DNA of 64,000 nucleotides from Actinoplanes sp. NBRC 103695 (GCF_030269485.1 NZ_BSTL01000007.1:339945-403944), one strand, 5' to 3'; positions 25,446-33,822 are shown, counted from the stretch's first letter. The notes: a model not told the origin generated them from the sequence alone. Program-made: numbers and translations.

Positions 25446-25502
25446 CAGGTCGTGTCTCGTGGACCTCGCCTCGCACGTGGCCGACCCACGAGACACGACC
25501 TG
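25446..25502. repeat. 17-bp perfect inverted repeat upstream of the conflict operon
   Basis: CAGGTCGTGTCTCGTGG (25446-25462) and CCACGAGACACGACCTG (25486-25502) are exact reverse complements separated by 23 bp. The element lies between the EACC1 start (25390) and the divergent M16 gene (25543), 13 bp upstream of a minus-strand TAACTT candidate -10 (25428-25433). It could be an operator for the conflict operon or a hairpin-forming element. Confidence 0.8.
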
Positions 25503-25530
25503 CCCTGGCATGCACCGCCGGCCGCCGGGC

Positions 25531-25536
25531 TAGATT
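25531..25536 (+). promoter_or_regulatory. Leaderless -10 element of the M16 operon
   Basis: TAGATT ends 6 nt before GTG 25543. This geometry decides the start of the first M16 gene in favour of the GTG over the internal ATG at 25555. Confidence 0.55.
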
Positions 25537-25542
25537 CATGGA

Positions 25543-26850
25543 GTGGTGCGCAAAATGAAGATTCCCGCGACCAAGTATCCGGTCGAACGACTCACGCTCG
25601 ACAACGGGCTGCGGGTGGTTCTGTCACCCGATCGCAGTGCCCCGGTGGTCGGCGTTGCCGTGGTCTACGACGTCGGCATCCGGTCCGAGCCGGAGGGGCG
25701 CACCGGGTTCGCGCACCTCTTCGAGCATCTGATGTTCCAGGGATCGGGCAACATCGACAAGCTGGAGCACGCCCGGCACGTGCAGGGGGCGGGCGGCAGT
25801 TTCAACGGATCCACCCATCTGGACTACACCGACTACTACGAGGTGCTCCCGGCCGGTGGCCTGGAACGCGCGCTCTTCCTCGAGGCCGACCGGATGCGCG
25901 GTCCGCGGCTCACCGAGGAGAACCTGCGCAACCAGGTCGACGTGGTCAAGGAAGAGATCCGGGTCAACGTCCTCAACCGGCCGTACGGCGGATTTCCCTG
26001 GCTGAAACTGCCGCCGGTGATGTTCTCGACGTTCCCCAACGAGCACGACGGGTACGGCTCCTTCGCCGACCTGGAGAGCGCGACGCTGGCCGACGCCGAG
26101 GAGTTCTTCGAGCGCTACTACGCCTGCGGCAACGCCGTGCTCGCGGTGGCCGGCGACTTCGACCTGGCCAAGACCACCGAGCTGATCAAGCGGCACTTCG
26201 GCGACGTGCCCGCCCGGCCGGCCCCGGCGCGCCCGGACTTCGACGAGCCCGACCTCACCGCCGAGCGCCGCGAGTCGTACACCGACCGGCTCGCCCCGCT
26301 GCCCGCGGTGGCCAGCGGCTGGCGGGTGCCGGACCCGATCGGCGACTTCACCGGCTACCTGCCCTACACGGTGCTCGCCGAGGTGCTCACCGACGGCGAC
26401 GCCTCGCGCCTGGTCGACCGCCTGGTGCAGCGCGACCGCACCGTCACCAGCATCGGCGGCTACCTCGGCTTCATGGGCGACGAGTACGCGGTCCGCAACC
26501 CGACCGCCCTGCTGCTGCAGGCGCATCTGCCACCCGGCGGCGACGCGGAGAAGGTGCTGCGGACCGTCGACGAGGAACTGGACCGGCTGGCCACCGACGG
26601 ACTGCGGCCGGGCGAGCTCGCCCGTACCCAAGCCCGGATCGCGACCCACCACCTGCGTGAGATCGACGCGGTCCTCGGCCGGGCGCAGCCCATGGCCGTG
26701 CTGGAACAGCAGCGTGGCCGGCCCGAGCTGATCAACGAGGTGCCGAAACTGATCGGTGAGGTGACCGAGGAGCAGGTCGTGGCCGCCGCCGCCACCCTGC
26801 GCCCGGAGCGTCGCGCCACCGTCGAGGTCAAGCCGGGAGCCGGAGCATGA
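25543..26850 (+). CDS. M16 zinc peptidase, catalytic subunit
   Basis: 435-residue pitrilysin-type metallopeptidase subunit. The inverted zinc motif HxxEH is present (H58-L-F-E61-H62 in FAHLFEHLMFQG), followed by the third-ligand region DVVKEEIRVNVLNRP. The second half is the homologous non-zinc domain. It pairs with the next gene as a clam-shell heterodimer (catalytic plus substrate-holding subunit) degrading small proteins or peptides. There is no signal peptide, so it is cytosolic. Leaderless GTG start. The ATGA overlap with the partner gene implies equimolar translation. Confidence 0.93.
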   Translation: MVRKMKIPATKYPVERLTLDNGLRVVLSPDRSAPVVGVAVVYDVGIRSEPEGRTGFAHLFEHLMFQGSGNIDKLEHARHVQGAGGSFNGSTHLDYTDYYEVLPAGGLERALFLEADRMRGPRLTEENLRNQVDVVKEEIRVNVLNRPYGGFPWLKLPPVMFSTFPNEHDGYGSFADLESATLADAEEFFERYYACGNAVLAVAGDFDLAKTTELIKRHFGDVPARPAPARPDFDEPDLTAERRESYTDRLAPLPAVASGWRVPDPIGDFTGYLPYTVLAEVLTDGDASRLVDRLVQRDRTVTSIGGYLGFMGDEYAVRNPTALLLQAHLPPGGDAEKVLRTVDEELDRLATDGLRPGELARTQARIATHHLREIDAVLGRAQPMAVLEQQRGRPELINEVPKLIGEVTEEQVVAAAATLRPERRATVEVKPGAGA

Positions 26851-28163
26851 GCACGCACGTCCTTCCCGGCCTGGCGCCGGACAGCAAGATCAAACTGCCC
26901 CGCTCGGCCGAGCGCACGCTGGCCAGCGGGCTGACCGTGATCGCCATCCGGCGGCCCGCGGTCCCGCTGGTCGAGCTGCGCCTGCGGGTGCCGTTCGGCC
27001 GGGCGCCGCTGCCCCGGGCCACGCTGCTGTCCCAGGCCCTGTTCACGGGTACGGGCAGCATGTCCAGCCTGGAGATCGCTTCCGAGCTGCAGGCCGTCGG
27101 CGGCGGGCTGTCCGCCGGCCTCGACCCGGACCGGCTGCTGGTCACCGGCAACACGCTCGCCGCCGGTCTGGAACGGACGCTGGAGATCCTGGCCGCGGTG
27201 CTGACCGACCCGGCGTACCCGGCCGACGAGGTGGGCACCGAGCGGGAACGGCTGGTCGACCACATCCAGGTCGCCCAGAGCCAGCCCGCCCACCTGGCCC
27301 GCACGGCGCTGCTCAAGCGGATCTACGGCCGGCACCCGTACGCGGTGCAGACCCCCGAGCCCGAGCAGGTCCGCGGCGTCCGCCCGGCCCAGCTCCGTGC
27401 CCTGCACGCCGACCGGGTCCGCCCGGACGGCGCGGTGCTGGTGCTGGTCGGCGACATCAACCCGGAGAAGGCGATCGACGCCGCCGACAAGGCGCTGGGC
27501 AGCTGGACCGGCCCCGGCAAGGACGGCAACGTCCCGGCCATCCCGGCGCTGGAGACCGGCCCGCTGCTGCTGGTCGACCGGCCCGGCTCGGTGCAGTCGT
27601 CGCTGCGGCTGGCGATGCCGGCGGTGCCGCGCACCGATCCGGATTACGCCCCGCTGCTGCTGGCCAACCTGGTGTTCGGCGGCTACTTCTCGTCCCGCTG
27701 GGTGGAGAACATCCGGGAGGACAAGGGCTACACGTACGGGCCGGGCAGCTCGATCGAGCACTTCCTGGCGGGTTCGTCGCTGGTCGCGTCGGTCGAGGTG
27801 GCCACCGAGGTGACCGGCCCGTCTCTGCTGGAGACGGTGTACGAGCTGGGCCGCATCGCCAGCCTCCCGCCCGGCGAGGAGGAACTGGAGCAGGCCCGGC
27901 GGTACGCCCTGGGCACCCTGCGGCTGGGCATGTCCACCCAGGCCGGGCTGGCCGCGCTCGCCAGCATGTACGCCAGCTTCGGCCTGCGCCTGGACTACCT
28001 GGTCGAGCACTCGGCGGCGCTGGCCGCGGCGACCCGCGAGCAGGTGGCCGAGGTCGCCTCGCGGTACCTCGCCCCGGCCAAGGCGGTGACCGTGGTGCTC
28101 GGTGACGCCGAGCGGATCGAGGGCCAGCTGGCCGCCCTGACCGCGGTGGAGCGCGACGCCTGA
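26847..28163 (+). CDS. M16 peptidase, non-catalytic partner subunit
   Basis: 438 residues, same fold as the upstream protein. The HxxEH site is missing: the equivalent strand reads LLSQALFTGTGSMSSLEIA with no His or Glu pair. The C-terminal half keeps the substrate-gripping region (SSRWVENIREDKGYTYGPGS, an Arg/Tyr pair). It therefore serves as the partner subunit. Starts on ATGA overlapping the upstream stop and ends on TGATG overlapping nudC, so the three genes form one translationally coupled unit. Confidence 0.92.
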   Translation: MSTHVLPGLAPDSKIKLPRSAERTLASGLTVIAIRRPAVPLVELRLRVPFGRAPLPRATLLSQALFTGTGSMSSLEIASELQAVGGGLSAGLDPDRLLVTGNTLAAGLERTLEILAAVLTDPAYPADEVGTERERLVDHIQVAQSQPAHLARTALLKRIYGRHPYAVQTPEPEQVRGVRPAQLRALHADRVRPDGAVLVLVGDINPEKAIDAADKALGSWTGPGKDGNVPAIPALETGPLLLVDRPGSVQSSLRLAMPAVPRTDPDYAPLLLANLVFGGYFSSRWVENIREDKGYTYGPGSSIEHFLAGSSLVASVEVATEVTGPSLLETVYELGRIASLPPGEEELEQARRYALGTLRLGMSTQAGLAALASMYASFGLRLDYLVEHSAALAAATREQVAEVASRYLAPAKAVTVVLGDAERIEGQLAALTAVERDA

Positions 28164-29113
28164 TGGCCGAGCACATCCCGCCGCTGGCGCGCAGCACGCT
28201 GGACCGGGCCGCGCATCACCGGCGCGACCCGGACTGGCTGGCCGAGGCGGAGAAATCCGCCCTGGTCCTGGTGGTGGACACCGAGGCCGGTGGCCGCGCG
28301 CTGGCCCGGGACAACGAGGACGGCACGGCGAGCCTGGTCCTGCTGGACCACGCGACCGCCCCGGGCGGCGACCGGCATTTCCTCGGCTTGGACGCGGACG
28401 GCACCCCGGTCTTCACGGTGGACGCGCCGCTCCCGGCGATGACCGAGGCCACCGGCGTGACGTTGCGGGATGTCGGGCATCGGCTGGACGACCGGGACGC
28501 CGGGCTGTTCAGCGCGGCGGCCGCCCTGGTCAATTGGCACGCCTCGCATCTGTTCTCGCCGCGGTCGGGGCTGCCCACCACCATCACCGAGGCGGGCTGG
28601 TCGCGGACCGACCCGGACGGCCGGCAGATGTGGCCGCGCACCGACCCGGCGATGATCGTGCTGATCCACGACGGCGTCGCCGGGCCGGACGGTCGCTGCC
28701 TGCTCGGCCGCAACGCCCAGTGGCGGATGCCGGACGGCACGCTGCGCTTCTCCACGCTGGCCGGTTTCGTGGAGCCGGGCGAGTCGGCGGAGGCCGCCGT
28801 GCACCGCGAGGTGCTCGAGGAGGTCGGGGTCAAGGTCCGCGATCTGCGGTACGAGGGCAGTCAGGCCTGGCCGTACCCGGGCTCCCTGATGCTGGGGTTC
28901 ACCGCCCGTGCCGACGCGAGCGACCCGATCGTGGTGGACCCGGCGGAGATCGCCGAGGCGCGATGGTTCACCCGCACCGACATCACCGCGATGCGTGCCG
29001 ATGATTACCGCGATCCGGCGACCGGAGTATCTGTACGGCTACCGATGAGTGCCTCGATCGCGCTCTATCTGATCGAGACCTGGCTGGGTGGTTTGCCAGT
29101 ATCCCGGCCTTGA
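28163..29113 (+). CDS. nudC: NAD+ diphosphatase / RNA deNADding enzyme NudC
   Basis: Nudix hydrolase splitting NAD(H) to NMN(H) and AMP, and able to remove NAD caps from RNA; 316 residues, cytosolic. The Nudix box is GFVEPGESAEAAVHREVLEEVGV, followed by the NudC-diagnostic SQAWPYPGS. The zinc-ribbon region between the two halves (ASHLFSPRSGLPTTITEAGWSRTD) contains no cysteines, so the four-Cys site of E. coli NudC is lost. Start ATG overlaps the M16 stop (TGATG). Orthologue position matches M. tuberculosis nudC near uvrD2 and adnAB. Confidence 0.94.
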   Translation: MAEHIPPLARSTLDRAAHHRRDPDWLAEAEKSALVLVVDTEAGGRALARDNEDGTASLVLLDHATAPGGDRHFLGLDADGTPVFTVDAPLPAMTEATGVTLRDVGHRLDDRDAGLFSAAAALVNWHASHLFSPRSGLPTTITEAGWSRTDPDGRQMWPRTDPAMIVLIHDGVAGPDGRCLLGRNAQWRMPDGTLRFSTLAGFVEPGESAEAAVHREVLEEVGVKVRDLRYEGSQAWPYPGSLMLGFTARADASDPIVVDPAEIAEARWFTRTDITAMRADDYRDPATGVSVRLPMSASIALYLIETWLGGLPVSRP

Positions 29114-29127
29114 TTCCATAAAGTCCG

Positions 29128-29133
29128 TAAAGT
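29128..29133 (+). promoter_or_regulatory. Leaderless -10 element for the unknown gene pair
   Basis: TAAAGT lies 7 nt before GTG 29141. It is part of a short direct repeat (AAAGTCCG at 29120-29127 and 29129-29136). Confidence 0.5.
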
Positions 29134-29140
29134 CCGCTAT

Positions 29141-29620
29141 GTGATCTCGACTTCAGCCGGTCAGCTCGTGCTGACCTCACTGCGGGACGAGGACCGTGCG
29201 CCCGTCGAGGTGCGCCCGGGACCGGCCCGGCTGATGCGTGAGGTGTTCGCGGTCGCGGTCCGGCGATGCTTCGCCGGCCGCGACCCGCGGGACGTCACGC
29301 CGTACGTCCGCGGCCTGCTCGAACGGCGCGGGGTGTCGTCCGACGGCGTCGCCGCCCGCGAGCTCGAGGCCGTCATCCGTTCCGTGCTGGGCGAACCGGA
29401 ACTGGTCGCCGGCATCCCGGACGAGCGCCGCGTCGGCATGATGATCGTGGTGGTCGGCGACCTCGCCCAGGGCGCGGCGGCGGACGGCGCGATCACCGGC
29501 GCCGAGCTGCTGGAGGCGCTGGTCGCCCAGGCCGAGACCCGGGTGGCGCGGTTCGATCCGCCGCCGGACGGGCGGCCCTGGCGCCGTTCCTCGCCGCGGC
29601 CGGTCCGGGGCCCGCGATGA
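29141..29620 (+). CDS. Unknown alpha-helical protein, first of a paralogous pair
   Basis: 159 residues, soluble, no recognised family. The core (REVFAVAVRRCFAGRD, ELEAVIRSVLGEPELVAGI, RVGMMIVVVGDLAQ, TGAELLEALVAQAE) aligns in order with the next gene's product, indicating an ancient tandem duplication. The C-terminus is basic (RRSSPRPVRGPR). Leaderless GTG start. Its stop overlaps the next start (ATGA). Not a frameshifted fusion: both halves carry complete copies of the domain. Confidence 0.6.
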   Translation: MISTSAGQLVLTSLRDEDRAPVEVRPGPARLMREVFAVAVRRCFAGRDPRDVTPYVRGLLERRGVSSDGVAARELEAVIRSVLGEPELVAGIPDERRVGMMIVVVGDLAQGAAADGAITGAELLEALVAQAETRVARFDPPPDGRPWRRSSPRPVRGPR

Positions 29621-29982
29621 GCGCGGCCACCGAGTTCCTGCGGGCCACGGCGACCAACACGGTCGCGCCCGAGCCTCCTGGGGAGGACGCCGACGAGATC
29701 TTCGCCGCGGCCTTCCGGGCGGCGGTCAAGCTGCGATTCCGTACGGACGCGCCGCTCGCCGCGATCACCGGCTCGGTCCGCGCCGCCACCCGCCGGCACG
29801 CCGAACTCGTGCCGGTGCGGGAGGCGGAGATGCTGATCCGGTCGGCCCTCGGTGAGAAGGTGCCGACCGGCGAGATCGACCGGGCGTCCGCGGTCAAGGT
29901 GCACGTCCTGCTCTTCGCCACGCTGGTCGAGGAGCTGGCGCTGACCGACGACGAGCTGGACGAGCTGATCGCGGCGCTCTAG
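29617..29982 (+). CDS. Unknown alpha-helical protein, second of a paralogous pair
   Basis: 121 residues, starting on the ATGA overlap with the upstream gene. It shows the same helix order (EIFAAAFRAAVKLRF, EAEMLIRSALGEKV, AVKVHVLLFATLVEELALTDDELDELI). Acidic C-terminal helix. The pair probably forms a heterodimer. No catalytic residues are evident and no family is recognised. It is followed by an AT-richer intergenic region with repeated GCACTAC boxes. Confidence 0.65.
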   Translation: MSAATEFLRATATNTVAPEPPGEDADEIFAAAFRAAVKLRFRTDAPLAAITGSVRAATRRHAELVPVREAEMLIRSALGEKVPTGEIDRASAVKVHVLLFATLVEELALTDDELDELIAAL

Positions 29983-29995
29983 AAGTGTTATTTCT

Positions 29996-30062
29996 GCACT
30001 ACTAGGCGATATGACCCTCTGTAGTGCACCATGTACAAACCGTTAACATATGGAAGCACTAC
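29996..30062. promoter_or_regulatory. Three GCACTAC boxes before the surface-protein gene
   Basis: GCACTAC at 29996-30002, its reverse complement GTAGTGC at 30021-30027, and GCACTAC again at 30056-30062. The first two form an inverted repeat with an 18-bp spacer. The region is notably AT-rich for this chromosome and ends in the GGGGGAAG ribosome binding site of the adhesin gene. A transcription-factor operator is likely but unproven. Confidence 0.5.
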
Positions 30063-30076
30063 GGGGGAAGCAGTAA

Positions 30077-33000
30077 ATGGGCGTGACAGAATTCTGTCGC
30101 CGCCGCCTGAGCGAGTGGCGTCGGTGGGCGGTGGAGGCCCGAAACTGGGGCTCCCTGACAAGTTCGGCGTGGGACAGCTGGCAAGGGCGCATCCGCGGCC
30201 GTCGGCGGGCACGGAGGCTCAGCACCGGGGGCGCGCTGGCACTCGTGTTCAGCATCGTCGCCCTGTCGGTCGGCGTGATGCCGGCCTTCGCCGAGCCGCC
30301 GTCCACGACCGTCGCGCTCACCGCCTCGCCCGACCCGTCGGTGACCGGGGAGACAGTGACTCTCTGCGCCACCGTCACGGCACCGGCACCAGAGGCCCGA
30401 GCACCGGGCCTGCCCGACACCCCCACGGGGACGGTCACCTTCACCGGCCCGGGCGGGCTGAACTCGACAGTGCCGCTCGACGGGGCAGGCGAGGGCTGCG
30501 CGACCACCACCGTGCTGACCACGGGCACGGTCACCGCGACGTACAGCGGTGACGGAACATACGACCCGGCCACCGACTCGGAGGCGGTGACGGTCGATCC
30601 TGCGGCTACGAGTACGGCGGTGACCGCGTCGCCGGATCCGTCGGTGTCGGGGGAGTCGGTTGAGGTGTGTGCCGTGGTGACGGTGGAGGCGCCTGGTTCG
30701 GGTACGCCTACGGGGACGGTGACTTTCACGGGTCCGGGTGGGCTGAATCAGACGGTTGCTTTGGATGGGACTGGTGAGGGTTGTCTGACGACGGCGACTT
30801 TGGCGACGGGGACGGTGACGGGCACGTATAACGGTGACTCCGGGAGGGCTGGGTCGACTGGAACGGTCAGTGTCACGGTCGATCCTGCGGCTACGACCAC
30901 GACGGTGGTGTCGGCGCCCGAGCCTTCGGTGACGGGTGAGTCGGTCGAGGTGTGCGCCACTGTCGCGGCGACGCCGCCTGGTTCGGGTACGCCGACCGGG
31001 TCGGTGACTTTCACGGGTCCGGGTGGGCTGAATCAGACGGTCGCTTTGGATGGGACTGGTGAGGGTTGTCTGACGACGGCGACTCTGGTGACGGGGACGG
31101 TCACCGGCACGTATAACGGTGGCGGCGGGATGGCCGGGTCGACCGGTACGGCGACTGTCACGGTCAATCCTGCGGCTACGAGCACGGCGGTGACCGCGTC
31201 GCCGGATCCGTCGGTGTCGGGGGAGCCGGTCGAGGTGTGTGCCGTGGTGACGGTCGAAGCGCCTGGTTCGGGAACGCCGACCGGGACGGTGACTCTCACG
31301 GGTCCGGGTGGGCTGAATCAGACGGTCGCTTTGGATGGGACTGGTGAGGGTTGTCTGACGACGGCGACTTTGGCGACCGGGACGGTCACCGGCACGTACA
31401 ACGGTGACTCCGGGATGGCCGGATCCGTCGGGACCGTGAGCGTCACCGTGAATCCGGCCGCCACGACCACGACGGTCGTGTCGGCGCCCGAGCCTTCGGT
31501 GACCGGCCAGTCGGTCGAGGTGTGCGCCACTGTCGCGGCGACGCCGCCTGGTTCGGGTACGCCGACCGGGTCGGTGACTTTCACGGGTCCGGGTGGGCTG
31601 AATCAGACGGTCGCTTTGGATGGGACTGGTGAGGGTTGTCTGACGACGGCGACTTTGGCGACCGGGACGGTCACCGGCACGTATAACGGTGGCGGCGGGA
31701 TGGCCGGGTCGACCGGTACGGCGACTGTCACGGTCAATCCTGCGGCTACGAGCACGGCGGTGACCGCGTCGCCGGATCCGTCGGTGTCGGGGGAGCCGGT
31801 CGAGGTGTGTGCCGTGGTGACGGTGGAAGCGCCTGGTTCGGGAACGCCGACCGGGACGGTGACTCTCACGGGTCCGGGTGGGCTGAATCAGACGGTTGCT
31901 CTGGATGGGACTGGTGAGGGTTGTCTGACGACGGCGACTTTGGCGACCGGGACGGTGACGGGCACGTATAACGGTGACTCCGGGAGGGCCGGGTCGACTG
32001 GAACGGTCAGTGTCACGGTCGATCCTGCGGCTACGACCACGACGGTGGTGTCGGCGCCCGAGCCTTCGGTGACGGGTGAGTCGGTCGAGGTGTGCGCCAC
32101 TGTCGCGACTACCCCGCCTGGTTCGGGTACGCCGACCGGGTCGGTGACCTTCACGGGTCCGGGCGGGCTGAACCAGACCGTCGCTCTGGACGGGGCCGGC
32201 GAGGCCTGCATCACGACCACCAGCCTGGCGACGGGAACCGTCACGGCCACCTATGGCGGCGACTCGGTGGTGACCGGGTCGACAGGTACAGCGAGTGTGA
32301 CGGTCAATCCCGCCGACACCAGCACGGCGGTCACGGCGACGCCGGATCCGTCGGTGACCAGTGAATCGGTCGAGATCTGCACCGCCGTCACCGTGACGGC
32401 CCCCGGTACAGGCATGCCGACGGGCACGGTGACTTTCACCGGCCCTGGTGGGCTGAACCAGACCGTCGCTCTGGACGGGGCCGGCGAGGCCTGCATCACG
32501 ACCACCAGCCTGGCGACGGGAACCGTCACGGCCACCTACAACGGTGACTCCGGGATGGCCGGATCGACGGGCACGGCGGCCGTCACGGTAAACCCGGCGC
32601 CGACCACGACGACCGTGCTGACCGCCGTCCGTACCGGCGCCTCGGTCGAGCTGTGTGCCACCGTGACCTTCGATGCCGCCCCGGCCTCGCTCGCGAACTC
32701 CGCCGTCGCCCTGATCGCCGACAAGGCGGGCCGGGACGGCGCGGTCTCGATGGGTGGCTCCGGCGCGCCGACCGGGACCGTCACCTTCACAGGGCTCGGC
32801 GGGCTCAACCAGACGGCCGTCCTGGACTCCGACGGGAAGGCCTGCGTCACGGTGACCGATGTCGCCGGGGGCACGGCCACCGCCACGTACTCCGGCGACG
32901 CCGGCATTGCCGGTTCGACGGACACGGAGACCGTGCCGCCGAGCGTTCCCAGCGCGCCGGGCAACGTCACGGCGGTCGGTGGTGTCTCGTCGGTCGTCGT

Positions 33001-33640
33001 GAGCTGGCAGCCGCCGTCCACGGGCGCGGCGGTGACCGGTTACACCGCTACCGCCGGCCCCGGCCCCGCCGTCTGCACCACGACCGGCGAGACGAGCTGT
33101 CTGCTGGGCGGGACCGCGGGAACCACCTACACGGTGACCGTTGTCGCCCATTCGGCCGTGGGTGACTCACCGGCCAGCGAGCCGTCGAACGAGGTCACCG
33201 TCGTGGCCCCGACGCCGCCGTCCGAACCGCCCACGACCGACCTGACGCTGACCACCACCGACGGGGACATCACCGTCGCGGAGCCCGGTCAGCGCCTGGT
33301 GTTCATCGGCACCGGCTTCGCGCCGTTCTCCACGGTCGTGGTGACGCTCTACTCGGAGCCGGTCCTGCTCGGCAGCTTCACCACCAACGCGATCGGCTCT
33401 TTCGAGGCGCCGGTCACGCTGCCGGAGAACTTGTCGGCGGGGAAGCACACCGTCGCGGCGCAAGGGATCGCGCCTGACGGCAGCCCGCGGGCGATGGTGC
33501 TCACGGTCTCCGTCGGTGGCGGGGCCGGCCTGCCGGTCACCGGTCCGTCGGTCAGCGTGCTGCTGCTCAGCGGCATCCTGCTCGCGATGGGCGGCACCGG
33601 CCTGGTCGCCGTGGGCAGGCCGCGGCGACGCGTGCGCTGA
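30077..33640 (+). CDS. LPXTG-anchored surface protein with tandem Ig-like repeats
   Basis: 1187 residues. A long basic N-region (about 50 residues) precedes a signal helix ending AFA|EPP (cleavage about 72). One diverged Ig-like unit is followed by seven units of about 95 residues from base 30608, an eighth longer unit, a fibronectin type III-like domain (VTAVGGVSSVVVSWQPPSTG) and a further beta domain. It ends with LPVTG (1152-1156), a hydrophobic helix and RPRRRVR, a sortase substrate. Each Ig unit has two Cys (VEVCA, GEGCL) that probably form a disulfide. ATG 30077 has a GGGGGAAG ribosome binding site. Likely an adhesin or surface stalk; ligand unknown. Confidence 0.88.
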   Translation: MGVTEFCRRRLSEWRRWAVEARNWGSLTSSAWDSWQGRIRGRRRARRLSTGGALALVFSIVALSVGVMPAFAEPPSTTVALTASPDPSVTGETVTLCATVTAPAPEARAPGLPDTPTGTVTFTGPGGLNSTVPLDGAGEGCATTTVLTTGTVTATYSGDGTYDPATDSEAVTVDPAATSTAVTASPDPSVSGESVEVCAVVTVEAPGSGTPTGTVTFTGPGGLNQTVALDGTGEGCLTTATLATGTVTGTYNGDSGRAGSTGTVSVTVDPAATTTTVVSAPEPSVTGESVEVCATVAATPPGSGTPTGSVTFTGPGGLNQTVALDGTGEGCLTTATLVTGTVTGTYNGGGGMAGSTGTATVTVNPAATSTAVTASPDPSVSGEPVEVCAVVTVEAPGSGTPTGTVTLTGPGGLNQTVALDGTGEGCLTTATLATGTVTGTYNGDSGMAGSVGTVSVTVNPAATTTTVVSAPEPSVTGQSVEVCATVAATPPGSGTPTGSVTFTGPGGLNQTVALDGTGEGCLTTATLATGTVTGTYNGGGGMAGSTGTATVTVNPAATSTAVTASPDPSVSGEPVEVCAVVTVEAPGSGTPTGTVTLTGPGGLNQTVALDGTGEGCLTTATLATGTVTGTYNGDSGRAGSTGTVSVTVDPAATTTTVVSAPEPSVTGESVEVCATVATTPPGSGTPTGSVTFTGPGGLNQTVALDGAGEACITTTSLATGTVTATYGGDSVVTGSTGTASVTVNPADTSTAVTATPDPSVTSESVEICTAVTVTAPGTGMPTGTVTFTGPGGLNQTVALDGAGEACITTTSLATGTVTATYNGDSGMAGSTGTAAVTVNPAPTTTTVLTAVRTGASVELCATVTFDAAPASLANSAVALIADKAGRDGAVSMGGSGAPTGTVTFTGLGGLNQTAVLDSDGKACVTVTDVAGGTATATYSGDAGIAGSTDTETVPPSVPSAPGNVTAVGGVSSVVVSWQPPSTGAAVTGYTATAGPGPAVCTTTGETSCLLGGTAGTTYTVTVVAHSAVGDSPASEPSNEVTVVAPTPPSEPPTTDLTLTTTDGDITVAEPGQRLVFIGTGFAPFSTVVVTLYSEPVLLGSFTTNAIGSFEAPVTLPENLSAGKHTVAAQGIAPDGSPRAMVLTVSVGGGAGLPVTGPSVSVLLLSGILLAMGGTGLVAVGRPRRRVR
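30608..32602 (+). repeat. 285-bp Ig-like repeat array, alternating two subtypes
   Basis: Seven units start at 30608, 30893, 31178, 31463, 31748, 32033 and 32318. Odd units begin TSTAVTASPDPSVSGE and carry VVTVEAPGSG. Even units begin TTTTVVSAPEPSVTGE and carry VAATPPGSG. The real duplicated unit is therefore a 570-bp A-B pair. Central units are nearly identical at DNA level, and the last units diverge. Confidence 0.93.
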
Positions 33641-33706
33641 GCCTGATCGCCGAGCCGCGGCGTCCGGGTGGGTGATGCGTATATGTGCTCAGAGCAAAGC
33701 GTGTAG

Positions 33707-33740
33707 CGGCGGGCCGGGATTCTCGGCCCGCCGTTGCGTT
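33707..33740 (+). terminator. Terminator of the surface-protein gene
   Basis: CGGCGGGCCG (33707-33716) pairs perfectly with CGGCCCGCCG (33724-33733), loop GGATTCT, followed by TTGCGTTG. It is 66 bp after the adhesin stop. Confidence 0.8.
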
Positions 33741-33797
33741 GTGGGCGCCGGCGAGGAGCGAAAGGTCCGGCGAGACGCGAGTCCTGCGAAACGCGAA

Positions 33798-33822
33798 AGG
33801 CCCCGGCGATGAGCCGGGGCCT
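33798..33822 (-). terminator. Terminator of the mycoredoxin gene
   Basis: AGGCCCCGGC / GCCGGGGCCT, 10-bp stem with a 5-nt loop. On the minus strand it is followed by TTTCGCG, as expected for the mycoredoxin transcript ending at 33869. Confidence 0.75.

Noticed and set aside
24000..25560. 516-residue plus-strand frame opposite the caspase gene
   Set aside because: Lacks coherent composition; the caspase/YqgE motifs are on the minus strand.
29141..29982. One gene split by a frameshift
   Set aside because: Both halves contain full copies of the same helical domain, and the junction is a standard ATGA overlap.
30059..33151. 1030-residue open frame on the minus strand across the Ig-repeat gene
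   Set aside because: It mirrors the repeat's codon bias, is His/Arg/Gly-rich low complexity and has no domain or ribosome binding site; the plus-strand frame has signal peptide, Ig units and LPXTG.
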